Source of the DNA: Spartinivicinus marinus
Lineage (GTDB): Bacteria > Pseudomonadota > Gammaproteobacteria > Pseudomonadales > Zooshikellaceae
Direction of reading: 5' to 3'
Length of the DNA: 64,000 nucleotides
Assembly: GCF_026309355.1 (NCBI RefSeq)
Contig: NZ_JAPJZK010000001.1
Coordinates: 992,001-1,056,000, forward strand
Shown: piece after piece, positions 1 through 8,626 of the stretch
Numbering within the stretch: position 1 is the stretch's first letter
How the letters are laid out: every line of letters starts with the position of its first letter
The notes under the pieces: generated by a model
Database searches by the model: none
Told to the model about the DNA's origin: nothing
What the model saw: the letters and a program-made list of their open reading frames with translations, nothing else
Program-made: the position numbers and the translations under genes

Positions 1-582
1 AATAAAGTAATCTGCAAGACCTAACCGAATACTATCAGTTGCATTTAATACAGCACCTGTTAGTCCAACAAAACAGCCCAAATCGGTAGGCAAACGGGAC
101 AAAAACCAGGTACCAGATACATCCGGATATAGTCCAATATTAATTTCTGGCATAGCAACTTGACTGGTTTCGGTAACCACTCGGTGGCTTGCTCCCACCA
201 TTAAACCAAGCCCCCCTCCCATCACAATGCCAGCCCCCCAACAAATAATGGGCTTTGGGTAGGTATGAATTAAATAGTCTAATTGATATTCATGCTGGAA
301 AAATACGGTTGCATGCTCTAATCGATGGTCTGATTGCTCTATCAGCATTTGGTATAATTTACGAATATCACCACCGGCACAAAAGGCCCGATCACCCTCG
401 CCCTCCAGCCAAACAGCTACCACATCCGGCTGACTACGCCATTGTTGTAGCTGCTGAAAAATGGCCATGATCATTTCTAAATCGATCGCATTCAGTGCTT
501 TGGCACGATTTAAAGTTATTTTAGCCAGCCGCTTTCCTTTACTGACAGGTAATTCTTCAAATAACACTGCAGACTGTGACAT
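1..582 (-). CDS. 3-hydroxyisobutyryl-CoA hydrolase, N-terminal part (3' end outside window)
   Basis: Crotonase-fold enzyme expected to hydrolyse 3-hydroxyisobutyryl-CoA to 3-hydroxyisobutyrate in valine degradation. The frame is open from ATG at 582 to the window edge and gives 194 residues. I read FCAGGDIRKLY near residues 67-77, the glycine-rich oxyanion segment MGGGLGLMVG near 121-130, and PEINIGLYPDVSG near 145-157. The last segment is typical of HIBYL-CoA hydrolases rather than ordinary hydratases. An AGGAG ribosome site lies about 8 bases before the ATG. It is the last visible gene of a minus-strand cluster with an enoyl-CoA hydratase, an acyl-CoA dehydrogenase and mmsA, which supports the valine role. 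The C-terminal half, and a possible mmsB beyond it, lie outside the window. Confidence 0.88.
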   Translation of the reverse strand, partial: MSQSAVLFEELPVSKGKRLAKITLNRAKALNAIDLEMIMAIFQQLQQWRSQPDVVAVWLEGEGDRAFCAGGDIRKLYQMLIEQSDHRLEHATVFFQHEYQLDYLIHTYPKPIICWGAGIVMGGGLGLMVGASHRVVTETSQVAMPEINIGLYPDVSGTWFLSRLPTDLGCFVGLTGAVLNATDSIRLGLADYFI

Positions 583-630
583 TTATAATCTCCTAGCCAC
601 TTTTTCTTTTTTATGTTTTTGCATAACTTG

Positions 631-1452
631 CTAACGGTTTTTCCAAACGGGAGGCCTTTTTTCTAAAAAAGCCCCAACCCCTTCCTGTTGGTCTTCTGTA
701 TCAAATAAATCAATAAACAATTCTCGTTCAACTGGCAATGCCTGCCACATGGGATGAAAGCGAGCTTTTTGAATTAATCTTTTACAAGCGCGCACACTTG
801 AAGGGCTTTGTTTAGCGACATTTTCGGCCAACAACAGCGCTGTTGCTCTGGCTTTGCCAGACTCTACCTGCTGCTCAGCCAAACCAATTTCAACCGCTTT
901 TGCTGCAGTGACTCGTTCACCACAAAGAATCATTCGTTTTGCCCAACCCTCACCGACTAACCACGGCAACTGTTGAGTACCACCGGCACAAGGCAATAAC
1001 CCCACCGACGCTTCAGGTAGGGCTAATACCGCATGAGACTCTACAATCCGCAAATCACAAGCCAAGGCACACTCCAACCCTCCTCCCATTGCATAACCAT
1101 TAATGGCCGCAATAGACACTCCTTGGTATTGGCTAAGCGTTTCAAATGCATCTGCAAAATGTTTAGCAATATCACGTGCTTTAGCTTTATCCCTTTCCGC
1201 AAACAGTTTTAAATCTGCTCCTGCGGAAAAAAACTTTTCTCCCTGGCCAGTAATCACCAAACTATAAATAGAGCGTTCTTGATTTAATAACTCAACAATC
1301 GTTTTTAACCCCAATAAACTTTCACTATCCCAGGTATTGGCTGATGGGTTATTAATCGTAATTAATGCAGTATGACCAATTTTTTCAACTAATAATTTAT
1401 TGGTAATAGCGGTTAGTTGTCCTGCTGTGATAGGCTCTAATTGTTTTGTCAT
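631..1452 (-). CDS. Enoyl-CoA hydratase/isomerase family protein (probable methacrylyl-CoA hydratase)
   Basis: A 273-residue crotonase-family enzyme. From its position between a HIBYL-CoA hydrolase and an acyl-CoA dehydrogenase, it probably hydrates methacrylyl-CoA to 3-hydroxyisobutyryl-CoA. The family signature is clear: FFSAGADLKLF supplies the first oxyanion-hole segment and INGYAMGGGLECALACD the second, followed by ALPEASVGLLPCAGGTQ. Length is normal for the family. An AAGGA ribosome site lies 6-7 bases before the ATG. It is separated from the upstream dehydrogenase by only 9 bases, so the two are almost certainly co-transcribed. Substrate specificity is inferred from context, since crotonases acting on other short-chain acyl-CoAs look similar. 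Confidence 0.88.
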   Translation of the reverse strand: MTKQLEPITAGQLTAITNKLLVEKIGHTALITINNPSANTWDSESLLGLKTIVELLNQERSIYSLVITGQGEKFFSAGADLKLFAERDKAKARDIAKHFADAFETLSQYQGVSIAAINGYAMGGGLECALACDLRIVESHAVLALPEASVGLLPCAGGTQQLPWLVGEGWAKRMILCGERVTAAKAVEIGLAEQQVESGKARATALLLAENVAKQSPSSVRACKRLIQKARFHPMWQALPVERELFIDLFDTEDQQEGVGAFLEKRPPVWKNR

Positions 1453-1461
1453 GGAATTTCC

Positions 1462-2622
1462 TTAAAAAATCATCTCCAAGCCATTTTCTATTAATAGGCG
1501 TCTAGCAATAATCACCCGCATAATTTCATTGGTGCCTTCCAGTATTTGATGGACCCGCGCATCTCTTACATAGCGTTCTAAAGGGTATTCTTTGATATAG
1601 CCATATCCGCCATGTAATTGCAGGGCTTGGTTACAAATATCAAAACATAAGTCAGTTGCTAGCCTTTTTGCCATCGCACAATAAGTGGTAGCTTGACTAG
1701 ACTGTTGATCTAAATGAAAAGCAGCCAGGCGCACCATTTGTTGAGCAGCCACTAAATGCGTTGCCATATCGGAAAATTTAAATTGCAGCGCCTGAAAATC
1801 AGCTAAGGGTTTACCAAATTGCTGGCGTTGATGCAGATAATCATGAGACTGCTTTAATGCGGCTTGTGCAGTACCTAATGAGCAAGACGCAATATTAATT
1901 CGGCCACCATCCAGTCCCTGCATAGCTATTTTAAAGCCTTGCCCTTCATCGCCCAAACGCAAGTTGGCGGGTACCTTTACCTGATCAAAACTAATAGTGC
2001 GGGTAGGCTGACTATTCCAGCCCATCTTCTCTTCTTTACGCCCATAGTTGATTCCTGCCGAGTCAGCAGGCACTAAAAAGCTGGAAATTCCTTTTGGCCC
2101 TGCTTCCCCCGTACGAGCCATCACTAACAGTACATCAGTTGAACCCGCCCCAGAAATAAACATTTTACTGCCACTTAGTAGATAATAATCCCCCTTTTTT
2201 GTGGCACTGGTTTTTAACGACCCTGCATCAGAGCCTGCATTAGGTTCAGTTAGGCAATAAGAACCTAATAATTCACCTGTCGATAAACGAGGGCACCATT
2301 CTTCCAGCACAGTTGCTTGACCAAACTTGCAGGCCATCCAGGTCACCATATTATGGATGGTTAGATAGGCTGTGGTAGATGTACATCCTTGTGATAAAGC
2401 CTCAAAAATTAAACTAGCATCCAGTCGGCTTAATCCCATCCCCCCCTGCTCAACAGGAGCATAAATCGCACAAAAACCCAAATTGCCGGCTTTTTTAATC
2501 ACATCAATAGGAAAGTGCGCTTGCTGATCCCACTCAGCTGCATTTTCAGCTAACTCTTTTTCTGCAAACTGTTTTGCTGTTCCCTGAAACGCTAACTGCT
2601 CTTCTGATAAATTAAAATCCAT
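1462..2622 (-). CDS. Acyl-CoA dehydrogenase (probable isobutyryl-CoA dehydrogenase)
   Basis: A 386-residue FAD-dependent acyl-CoA dehydrogenase, full length for the family. The protein carries the acyl-CoA dehydrogenase signatures: CLTEPNAGSDAGS for FAD binding, LQLHGGYGYIKEYP near the C terminus, and the catalytic glutamate in QILEGTNEIMR. It would oxidise isobutyryl-CoA to methacrylyl-CoA and pass electrons to ETF. The choice of isobutyryl-CoA rests on its neighbours, not on a residue I can point to. An AGGAG ribosome site lies 5 bases before the ATG. The gap to mmsA upstream (2623-2759) contains a long imperfect inverted repeat, listed separately. Confidence 0.88.
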   Translation of the reverse strand: MDFNLSEEQLAFQGTAKQFAEKELAENAAEWDQQAHFPIDVIKKAGNLGFCAIYAPVEQGGMGLSRLDASLIFEALSQGCTSTTAYLTIHNMVTWMACKFGQATVLEEWCPRLSTGELLGSYCLTEPNAGSDAGSLKTSATKKGDYYLLSGSKMFISGAGSTDVLLVMARTGEAGPKGISSFLVPADSAGINYGRKEEKMGWNSQPTRTISFDQVKVPANLRLGDEGQGFKIAMQGLDGGRINIASCSLGTAQAALKQSHDYLHQRQQFGKPLADFQALQFKFSDMATHLVAAQQMVRLAAFHLDQQSSQATTYCAMAKRLATDLCFDICNQALQLHGGYGYIKEYPLERYVRDARVHQILEGTNEIMRVIIARRLLIENGLEMIF

Positions 2623-2635
2623 ATTTTCTCCTAAC

Positions 2636-2747
2636 GAGACTACTGCGAAAGGGTGTTTTTAGCTCCCTCTCTCTAGAGGCTATCGAAAAATCTACTCCCC
2701 CCTATCGGACACTAGACTTATTTTCAACACCCTTTTGCAAAGTTCTC
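2636..2747. repeat. Long imperfect inverted repeat between mmsA and the acyl-CoA dehydrogenase
   Basis: Two 22-base arms at 2636-2657 and 2726-2747 match in inverted orientation at 17 of 22 positions. The core is AAAGGGTGTT on the left and AACACCCTTT on the right. Together they fill most of the gap between two co-oriented genes. The arrangement resembles a MITE or an ERIC-like intergenic palindrome and would fold in the mmsA-acyl-CoA dehydrogenase message. No other full copy was seen in the window. Confidence 0.55.
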
Positions 2748-2759
2748 TAACAGATACTT

Positions 2760-4262
2760 CTACCGTAAGTGAATAGTCATATTAGGTGATGCACTCATAC
2801 CCGGATCAAACCAGCGAGCGGTAACTGTCTTAGTTTCAGTATAAAATCGCACAGCCTGCTTACCATAAGCATGTTGGTCGCCGTAAAAGGAATTTTTCCA
2901 GCCAGTAAAAGAGAAAAAGGGTAATGGCACTGGAATGGGTACATTAATACCCACTTGTCCTACTTCAATATAATGTTGAAAGTGTCGTGCAGCCTGACCA
3001 GAAGCAGTAAAAATAGAAGTTCCATTTCCATAAGGGTTTTGATTAATTAGTTCAATTGCCTGATCAAGAGTATCTGCACACAATACGACAAGTACCGGAC
3101 CAAATATTTCTTCCTTATAAATACTCATCTCAGGTGTTACATCAGTAAATAAAGTGGGGCCTACCCAGTTACCATCTGGTGCTTCAGGGACTTTACAGTC
3201 AGAGCCATCGAGTAAACAGGTTGCGCCTTCTTCTTTACCTTTAGCAATAAAACTCAACACCCGTTGTTTAGCCTGGGGTGAAATTTGTGGCCCATAACTG
3301 GCCTGCGGATCATCCCAAAGCCCTGGTCTAACATTGGCCATTGCATCACGTAAATCTTCTACCCAGTTTTTAGCATCACCCACCATCACAGCTACACTAA
3401 TTGCCATACAGCGCTGCCCAGCTGCTCCTACGCTAGAGCCAATCAGATTACTAATCACCTGGTCTTTATCAGCATCCGGCATTACCACCATATGATTTTT
3501 TGCCCCAGCAAATGCCTGTACCCGTTTTAGATTATCAGTACCAGTACGGTAAATATGTTGCCCGGCTGCTACTGATCCAACAAAAGAGATGGCTTTCACC
3601 AGTGGATGAGTAATTAATCGATCCACCTGCTCCTTATCACCATGCAACACTTGTAGAATTCCTTTAGGAAAGCCCGCCTCCACCGCCAACTCCGCCAACT
3701 GAGTGGGTGTCATCGGGTCTTGTTCTGATGGTTTTAAGATAAAGCTGTTACCACAGGCAATGGCCATTGGGTACATCCACAAAGGTACCATTGCAGGGAA
3801 ATTAAAGGGGGTAATCCCTACACATACACCTAGCGGCTGTAGATAACTATAACAGTCAATAGCACGAGCAACGTTCTCGACTGTTTCCCCCATCATTAAA
3901 CTACTAACGTTTGCTGCCTGCTCAACCACTTCTATTCCCCGCCAAACATCTCCTTTTGCATCTGCCAGGGTTTTTCCGGTTTCTTTACTGAGGGTGACGG
4001 CAATATCCTCCTGGTGTTGCTTCAGCACCCCCTGGTAGTTGAGCATTAACCTCGCTCGCTCTGGAGTAGGCACTTCCCGCCACTGATAATAAGCCTCTTG
4101 AGCACTGACAATTGCAGTTTCAATTTCCTGATCCGTAGCACAAGGTGCTTCACACAACACCTCTTGGGTAGCAGGATTAGTAACGGGGATACACCGCTTG
4201 GCTTCACTGACAGTAAACTCACCATCAATAAATTGGTTTAAGCAGTTAGGTTGAGTAGTCAT
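2760..4262 (-). CDS. mmsA: Methylmalonate-semialdehyde dehydrogenase (CoA-acylating)
   Basis: Converts methylmalonate semialdehyde plus CoA and NAD+ to propionyl-CoA, the last step of valine degradation, and acts on malonate semialdehyde. The 500-residue protein is an aldehyde dehydrogenase with the MmsA pattern. It has the [14 protein letters not shown] segment near 149-162 and the nucleophilic cysteine at about 285 in [15 protein letters not shown] lies in the C-terminal catalytic region, and [21 protein letters not shown] is characteristic of this subfamily. It begins a minus-strand catabolic cluster and is divergent from an AraC-type regulator gene, as in the mmsR-mmsA arrangement of Pseudomonas. 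The ribosome site is weak (AGGT well upstream of ATG). Confidence 0.95.
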   Translation of the reverse strand: MTTQPNCLNQFIDGEFTVSEAKRCIPVTNPATQEVLCEAPCATDQEIETAIVSAQEAYYQWREVPTPERARLMLNYQGVLKQHQEDIAVTLSKETGKTLADAKGDVWRGIEVVEQAANVSSLMMGETVENVARAIDCYSYLQPLGVCVGITPFNFPAMVPLWMYPMAIACGNSFILKPSEQDPMTPTQLAELAVEAGFPKGILQVLHGDKEQVDRLITHPLVKAISFVGSVAAGQHIYRTGTDNLKRVQAFAGAKNHMVVMPDADKDQVISNLIGSSVGAAGQRCMAISVAVMVGDAKNWVEDLRDAMANVRPGLWDDPQASYGPQISPQAKQRVLSFIAKGKEEGATCLLDGSDCKVPEAPDGNWVGPTLFTDVTPEMSIYKEEIFGPVLVVLCADTLDQAIELINQNPYGNGTSIFTASGQAARHFQHYIEVGQVGINVPIPVPLPFFSFTGWKNSFYGDQHAYGKQAVRFYTETKTVTARWFDPGMSASPNMTIHLR

Positions 4263-4407
4263 TATAAAGTTACCTACTTGATGGGTAAGAATTGTATTGT
4301 TGTTATTATTATTGCTACGGCTCTTGCTTTAGAGTTTCATAATTCCCTTGTAACATGCTTGCCGCTAATCCAGGATTAACTATCTTGGCAGAAAACTGGA
4401 CTTTATT

Positions 4408-5307
4408 GTGGTTTTATCAACATCAACTACCGAGCCTGAGCTTACCTCAGACTGGCCCTTATCTCATACAGCTATTCGATATATAACGCCAGACTCACTC
4501 ACCAGGCAATTAAGTTTGCACCCTCTTAGTCAGCACTGCTATCCACTAGGGTTTGGCTATTACCCTCAAGCAACATCCCATCAAATGGAACGCCATCAGC
4601 ATGTAGACCACTTATTAATTTATTGCATTGCAGGTGAAGGACAATTACAAGCTCAGCAACACAAAACCACAATCATAGCGGGTGATTTTGTTGTATTACC
4701 CCGAGGCTTATCTCACCAATACCAAGCAAGCAATACAAATCCCTGGTCAATTTATTGGGTACACTTTGATGGCGTATTAAGTGATACTTATGTACAACAC
4801 TTGTTGCCAGGGCCAACCACCGTAAAACTATCTCTTGGCTTGCACCCAGAACTCGTGGCAGGGTTTGATACACTAGTGTCATTACACCAGGCTGCCTATC
4901 AGCTTAATCCACTGATTTATGCTGCTAATCATCTAACTCAGCTGCTCAGCCTGGTAGCAGTGATTAAGCCTCAACTACAGACTGAGCACTTTGACTTACA
5001 AAAAGTGTTGAGTAATATGCAAAAGAATATCCATGGCCAGCTTAAATTAGAACAGCTGGCCGCCAGTGTTAACTTATCAAAATACCACTTTTGTAAGCGT
5101 TTTAAAGCACTAACAGGACACAGCCCCATTCAGCATTTTATCCATTTAAAAATGCAACGCGCTTGTTATTTGTTAGATTTAACTGACCAACCCATATCGG
5201 CAGTCAGCCATAGTTTAGGCTATGAAGATGCTTATTATTTTTCACGTCTCTTTAAACGAGTGATTGGTATTCCTCCAAGGGAATACCGAAAATTAAAGCG
5301 TGGGTAA
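4408..5307 (+). CDS. AraC family transcriptional regulator (MmsR-like)
   Basis: A 299-residue regulator. An N-terminal AraC-type cupin arm lies at about residues 45-120 (ERHQHVDHLLIY, IAGDFVVLPRGLSHQY). A C-terminal double helix-turn-helix lies at about 200-299 (LKLEQLAASVNLSKYHF and ISAVSHSLGYEDAYYFSRLF, ending in the family's PPREYRK). It is divergent from mmsA, so the likely role is activation of the valine/isobutyrate cluster in response to an intermediate. This is inferred from context and from MmsR of Pseudomonas. The chosen start is a GTG without a clear ribosome site, so the exact N terminus is uncertain. Its last 15 bases overlap the end of ung on the opposite strand. Confidence 0.88.
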   Translation: MVLSTSTTEPELTSDWPLSHTAIRYITPDSLTRQLSLHPLSQHCYPLGFGYYPQATSHQMERHQHVDHLLIYCIAGEGQLQAQQHKTTIIAGDFVVLPRGLSHQYQASNTNPWSIYWVHFDGVLSDTYVQHLLPGPTTVKLSLGLHPELVAGFDTLVSLHQAAYQLNPLIYAANHLTQLLSLVAVIKPQLQTEHFDLQKVLSNMQKNIHGQLKLEQLAASVNLSKYHFCKRFKALTGHSPIQHFIHLKMQRACYLLDLTDQPISAVSHSLGYEDAYYFSRLFKRVIGIPPREYRKLKRG

Positions 5308-5976
5308 TTGCCAGTCGATGGGAGGCAATCCTTGCTGCTGCAAATAGGCATTGGTTTTTGAAAAGGGACGACTACCAAAAAAGCCTCGGTGAGCAGATAA
5401 AGGTGATGGGTGCACAGACTTAATTACCATATGCTTTTGGGTATCAATAAAACTACCTTTACGCTGTGCATAACTGCCCCATAAAATAAACACAATACCC
5501 TGCCGTTCTGCATTTAGTCGCGCAATCACTTCATCAGTAAACTGTTCCCAGCCTCTGCCTTGATGGGACGCAGCCTTCCCTTGCTCAACGGTGAGCACAC
5601 TGTTTAACAATAATACGCCTTGTTTTCCCCAATGCTCCAGGTTGCCATGATTAGCAGGAGAAATACCAAGATCCTGTTCCAGCTCTTTATACATATTGAC
5701 TAAAGAGGGCGGTGTTTTAATAGCCTGTCTAACAGAAAAGCAAAGTCCATGGGCTTGATCTGGTCCATGGTAAGGGTCTTGCCCTAAAATCACGACTTTT
5801 ACCTGATCAAAAGGGGTCAACTCAAAGGCTTTAAAGTACTCAGAGCCTTGCGGATAAATCACCTTGCCCGCCTGTTTTTCTGCTTGTAAAAAAGCACGCA
5901 GGCTTTTCATATAGTCCTTTTCAAACTCTTCAACCAGGCGCTTCTTCCAACTCACCTCTAATTTTACTTCAGCCAT
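5293..5976 (-). CDS. ung: Uracil-DNA glycosylase
   Basis: Removes uracil from DNA at the start of base-excision repair. The family 1 signatures are present: the water-activating loop GQDPYHGP and the minor-groove loop HPSPLSAHRG with the catalytic histidine. I start it at the ATG at 5976 (227 residues, close to E. coli Ung) rather than an in-frame GTG six codons upstream. The sequence after that ATG fits the family start, and GAGGG lies about 10 bases upstream. It is convergent with the AraC-type regulator gene, and the two coding ends overlap by 15 bases. Confidence 0.96.
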   Translation of the reverse strand: MAEVKLEVSWKKRLVEEFEKDYMKSLRAFLQAEKQAGKVIYPQGSEYFKAFELTPFDQVKVVILGQDPYHGPDQAHGLCFSVRQAIKTPPSLVNMYKELEQDLGISPANHGNLEHWGKQGVLLLNSVLTVEQGKAASHQGRGWEQFTDEVIARLNAERQGIVFILWGSYAQRKGSFIDTQKHMVIKSVHPSPLSAHRGFFGSRPFSKTNAYLQQQGLPPIDWQLPTL

Positions 5977-6083
5977 CTGCTGCTTCACCCTCACTCACTA
6001 TCATTCAAAGTGCTATTATAACCATCATAAGAAGTGGCTATAAAGCAACTGCAATTAACTAGTGGTGCATTCTATAGATAACA

Positions 6084-7028
6084 ATGGCAACGGCTCCTCA
6101 TATTCAAATAGCACAACAGTTAGAGCAAGGTAAAAGGCCGCTTCCTCGTCTGCCTGAAACAGTTGTTACCATTCGCCAAATTATTGCCAACCCCAGCCAT
6201 CATCAAAACGACATTATTCAGCTGTTAGAGCAAGACCCTGTGCTCGTTGACCAGCTAATGAAGTTGGCTGACTCTCCTCTTTTCCATCAAGCCACATCCC
6301 CTGCAGATTTACGAGGAGCAATCCAACGGCTAGGAGAATATACTGTTAGTAATTTTGTTTTAACATACACGATAAAAAAGCTGTTTCCTTCTGACTCAAA
6401 GCTAGCCAAACGTTTCTTAGCCCACTACTGGCAGCGCAGTATCGCCTTGTCAGCTATCAGCACCATAATGGCCAAGCACATTCCACAGTTAAGTACTGAT
6501 GAAGCAATGCTTGCATCATTATTACAAGACGCTGGCAGCATGTTACTGATTATCAACTTGGCAAAAGAGCCCAACCTGCTTGCGAGCGAAAAAAAAGTAA
6601 AACAAATGTGCCGCGGCTTAAACAACCGCTTAACCAGTTTACTTTTAAATCACTGGCATATGCCCATTACCTTTATAGAAGCAGTCAAACATCGAACTTA
6701 TTGGCAGTATGCTCCTCAACAGTATGATTTAACCTGTCATTGCATACTGGCCAGATATCTTTGGCTGACTCATCAAACCAAGTCAATCAAACTGATTGCC
6801 ATTGATGAGCTACCTGCTTATCAGCTGTCCCCACTAGTACAACATCAGCTACCAGACCACACCCATCTTATGAACTTTATTTATCAGGATGCGTGTGAAA
6901 TGACAGAAATGCTGGGCGGGCAAGTTAATTTTTATCCACAAAAAGATTCAACTAAAAAAACCAAGCAGCACTCTCGTCCTTCTTTTTTCCAAACGCTTAA
7001 GAAACACTTTCAGAGTAAAGAAAAATAG
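6084..7028 (+). CDS. HDOD domain protein
   Basis: A 314-residue protein with one HDOD domain over roughly residues 15-215 (LPRLPETVVTIRQII, LLEQDPVLVDQLMKLADSPLF, LGEYTVSNFVLTYTIKKLF, and a degraded HD-like helix bundle). HDOD proteins in gammaproteobacteria are linked to signalling and to regulation of motility, biofilm or stress responses, but no enzymatic activity is established for the domain. The C-terminal tail is rich in lysine (KKTKQHSRPSFFQTLKK). No clear ribosome site precedes the ATG. It is divergent from ung. A second HDOD protein is encoded at 38077. Confidence 0.85.
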   Translation: MATAPHIQIAQQLEQGKRPLPRLPETVVTIRQIIANPSHHQNDIIQLLEQDPVLVDQLMKLADSPLFHQATSPADLRGAIQRLGEYTVSNFVLTYTIKKLFPSDSKLAKRFLAHYWQRSIALSAISTIMAKHIPQLSTDEAMLASLLQDAGSMLLIINLAKEPNLLASEKKVKQMCRGLNNRLTSLLLNHWHMPITFIEAVKHRTYWQYAPQQYDLTCHCILARYLWLTHQTKSIKLIAIDELPAYQLSPLVQHQLPDHTHLMNFIYQDACEMTEMLGGQVNFYPQKDSTKKTKQHSRPSFFQTLKKHFQSKEK

Positions 7029-7049
7029 TTTCCTTATAGATGCACTCAG

Positions 7050-7352
7050 TTACTGGCTGGCCTTGCAAGGGATAGGTTGTTTATTTCTATAGGTCAAAAC
7101 ACCTGCAACCCCCGGCTTTTTCTGGTGACTCATGACTAAATAACCACCAGCACAATAGGCTAAAAAAGGTGCTGTTTTATGAGAAAGAAACTGTTCTTGT
7201 CCTGGAATATTTTTAATCAGGTTAAATTCCGCCAAGTAAACTGAGTCTTGTTCAGTTGAGTGCCGTAGATAGCCATACCAGTCCAAAGCAAATACCGTAA
7301 CTATCACACTAACCACTGCAACAACTATTAGCATGACGGGTTGATTTTTCAT
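7050..7352 (-). CDS. Small single-pass membrane protein of unknown function
   Basis: A 100-residue protein I do not recognise. It has an N-terminal hydrophobic helix at about residues 6-23 (VMLIVVAVVSVIVTVFAL) and then a probably periplasmic remainder with two cysteines (Cys67 in AYCAGGYLV and Cys96 near the C terminus). The cysteines could form a disulfide. A good GAGGG ribosome site lies 4 bases before the ATG, which supports real translation. It stands alone, convergent with the HDOD gene and with a TetR gene farther along on the same strand. Confidence 0.6.
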   Translation of the reverse strand: MKNQPVMLIVVAVVSVIVTVFALDWYGYLRHSTEQDSVYLAEFNLIKNIPGQEQFLSHKTAPFLAYCAGGYLVMSHQKKPGVAGVLTYRNKQPIPCKASQ

Positions 7353-7426
7353 AATACCCTCAAAAAGCCTGCCTTCATTTAAGTCAGTAGATTCTTACAC
7401 TCACAGCCTTTATTGTCACTATCTTT

Positions 7427-7474
7427 AGGGTGCCTCTAATAATTGAGACCATAAACAATTAGTAGAGGAGCCCT
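7427..7474. repeat. Imperfect inverted repeat
   Basis: Two 19-base arms (7427-7445 and 7456-7474) match in inverted orientation at 16 of 19 positions. Their outer ends are AGGG and CCCT around a GCCTCTAATAATTG-like core, with a 10-base loop. The element lies in the 205-base gap between the small membrane protein and the TetR gene. It may be a terminator-like hairpin or a trimmed mobile-element end. No T-run follows on either strand. Confidence 0.5.
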
Positions 7475-7557
7475 TCAGTGAGCTTTAAATAGTCCAAAAT
7501 TAACCCGAGTATTTCCAGAATTTTTTGCTATCCGCAGAAATACTCAGGCAGTGCTGA

Positions 7558-8265
7558 TTAGTTTACGACTTCCTCCTCATCAGGGATTTGTAAAACTAGC
7601 TGAATATGTCGCTGTAAAAATGCTCGTATATATTCACGTCCATAGCGGCTTGGATCAAGCAAGCAATAATATTCAGCTTCAACCACTACAGCCTTGGTCA
7701 ATACAGCATCCAGCTCAGGCTTCGTTGTACCTAACAGCTGATAAAAGCGAGTTAGATCCTTTAACAGATTTTGGTGATGCACATGCACCAATTGTCGTAA
7801 GTGAGAAGATCTAAGTGCTTCTAGTAAAAAAGCCTGCTCAGCAATCAGCTCATCGCGGCGATCAGTCACTTGCTGCTCGATGTAGCTTACGGCTAACTCA
7901 GTAAAATGCTTAAGTAACCGCCGCTTAGTGGTATCAGCTGATTCTGACTGCGACAACTGTTGTCTAATAGCTATTTCAGCTTCAATCCAAAAATTACTTA
8001 GTCTGGCATTTCCTAGCTCAACAAAGTAAGAAAAGGTGTCACTAATTAAATCATTTATATCCTTAAAATAGTAAGTCGTTGCTGATAATGGTACGTTAGC
8101 GGCCTTAGCAATAGCTCTATGGCGAACACCACGTACCCCTTCCTTGATTACAATATTAAGTGCTGCTTCTAAAATAGCTCGGCGTCTTTGCTCACTCCCC
8201 ACCCGACTGGCTTTACGCCCCTGGTAAGGAATGGTTTGCGCTAGCTGCTCCCTTAATTCAGACAT
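7558..8265 (-). CDS. TetR family transcriptional regulator
   Basis: A 235-residue regulator with a TetR-type helix-turn-helix at about residues 27-74. The segments RRRAILEAALNIVIKEGVRG and HRAIAKAANVPLSATTYYFK include the classic recognition helix ending in YYF. A C-terminal alpha-helical ligand and dimer domain follows. A TetR gene beside lysS is also usual in Pseudomonas, so this seems an inherited neighbour, not a recent arrival. The ligand and targets are unknown. The ribosome site is poor. It lies downstream of lysS on the same strand but is separated by a 361-base gap with a strong hairpin, so it probably has its own promoter. Confidence 0.85.
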   Translation of the reverse strand: MSELREQLAQTIPYQGRKASRVGSEQRRRAILEAALNIVIKEGVRGVRHRAIAKAANVPLSATTYYFKDINDLISDTFSYFVELGNARLSNFWIEAEIAIRQQLSQSESADTTKRRLLKHFTELAVSYIEQQVTDRRDELIAEQAFLLEALRSSHLRQLVHVHHQNLLKDLTRFYQLLGTTKPELDAVLTKAVVVEAEYYCLLDPSRYGREYIRAFLQRHIQLVLQIPDEEEVVN

Positions 8266-8592
8266 GATTAGTAAGATCCCGTCACTGTACTTTTTTACTG
8301 CTCAAGAAAACGGCTTGTTATTGATATGGCAGTACTTACTAACTATCAATAAACCGGATGAGCGATTTTTAGTTTTGTTTATAAAATATGCTTTGACTTT
8401 AAAAGCACTTAAAGCGTTGAGCTGATAAAAACTCAATCCAGTAAAAGTCGAATAACAAGCTAAGCATCAGACAAACATAAGCCTTATTAAAAAGACTACT
8501 GAATGAGTGACTACAGTCAGAACTGAGTAAAAGTGCTTTTAACGTTGAAAGCGCCCTAATAATTATTATTAAGGCGACAGTGTAAGGATAAC
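8266..8592. other. Intergenic region upstream of the TetR gene
   Basis: About 330 bases with no convincing gene. It holds a perfect 12-base inverted repeat, TTAAAAGCACTT at 8399-8410 and its complement at 8531-8542. It also holds a small TTGAG/CTCAA hairpin near 8416-8434 and an AT-rich near-palindrome at about 8552-8575 (CGCC...GGCG). These could serve autoregulation by the TetR protein, but no operator can be assigned from sequence alone. Confidence 0.45.
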
Positions 8593-8620
8593 TGACCATT
8601 GAGCCACAACTCAATGGTCA
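8593..8620 (-). terminator. Hairpin downstream of lysS
   Basis: A perfect 11-base-pair stem, TGACCATTGAG at 8593-8603 and CTCAATGGTCA at 8610-8620, with a 6-base loop. It lies 6 bases beyond the lysS stop codon. No T-tract follows, so it may be an RNA 3'-end stabiliser or a weak terminator instead of a classic intrinsic one. Confidence 0.6.
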
Positions 8621-8626
8621 AATGCG

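Noticed and set aside
32-470. A plus-strand frame at 255-470 in the left edge
   Set aside because: It is antisense to a clear HIBYL-CoA hydrolase frame that is open to the window edge.
8399-8614. A 71-codon minus-strand frame between lysS and the TetR gene
   Set aside because: It overlaps the lysS hairpin and several inverted repeats, has no ribosome site and looks like random hydrophobic translation of AT-rich DNA.
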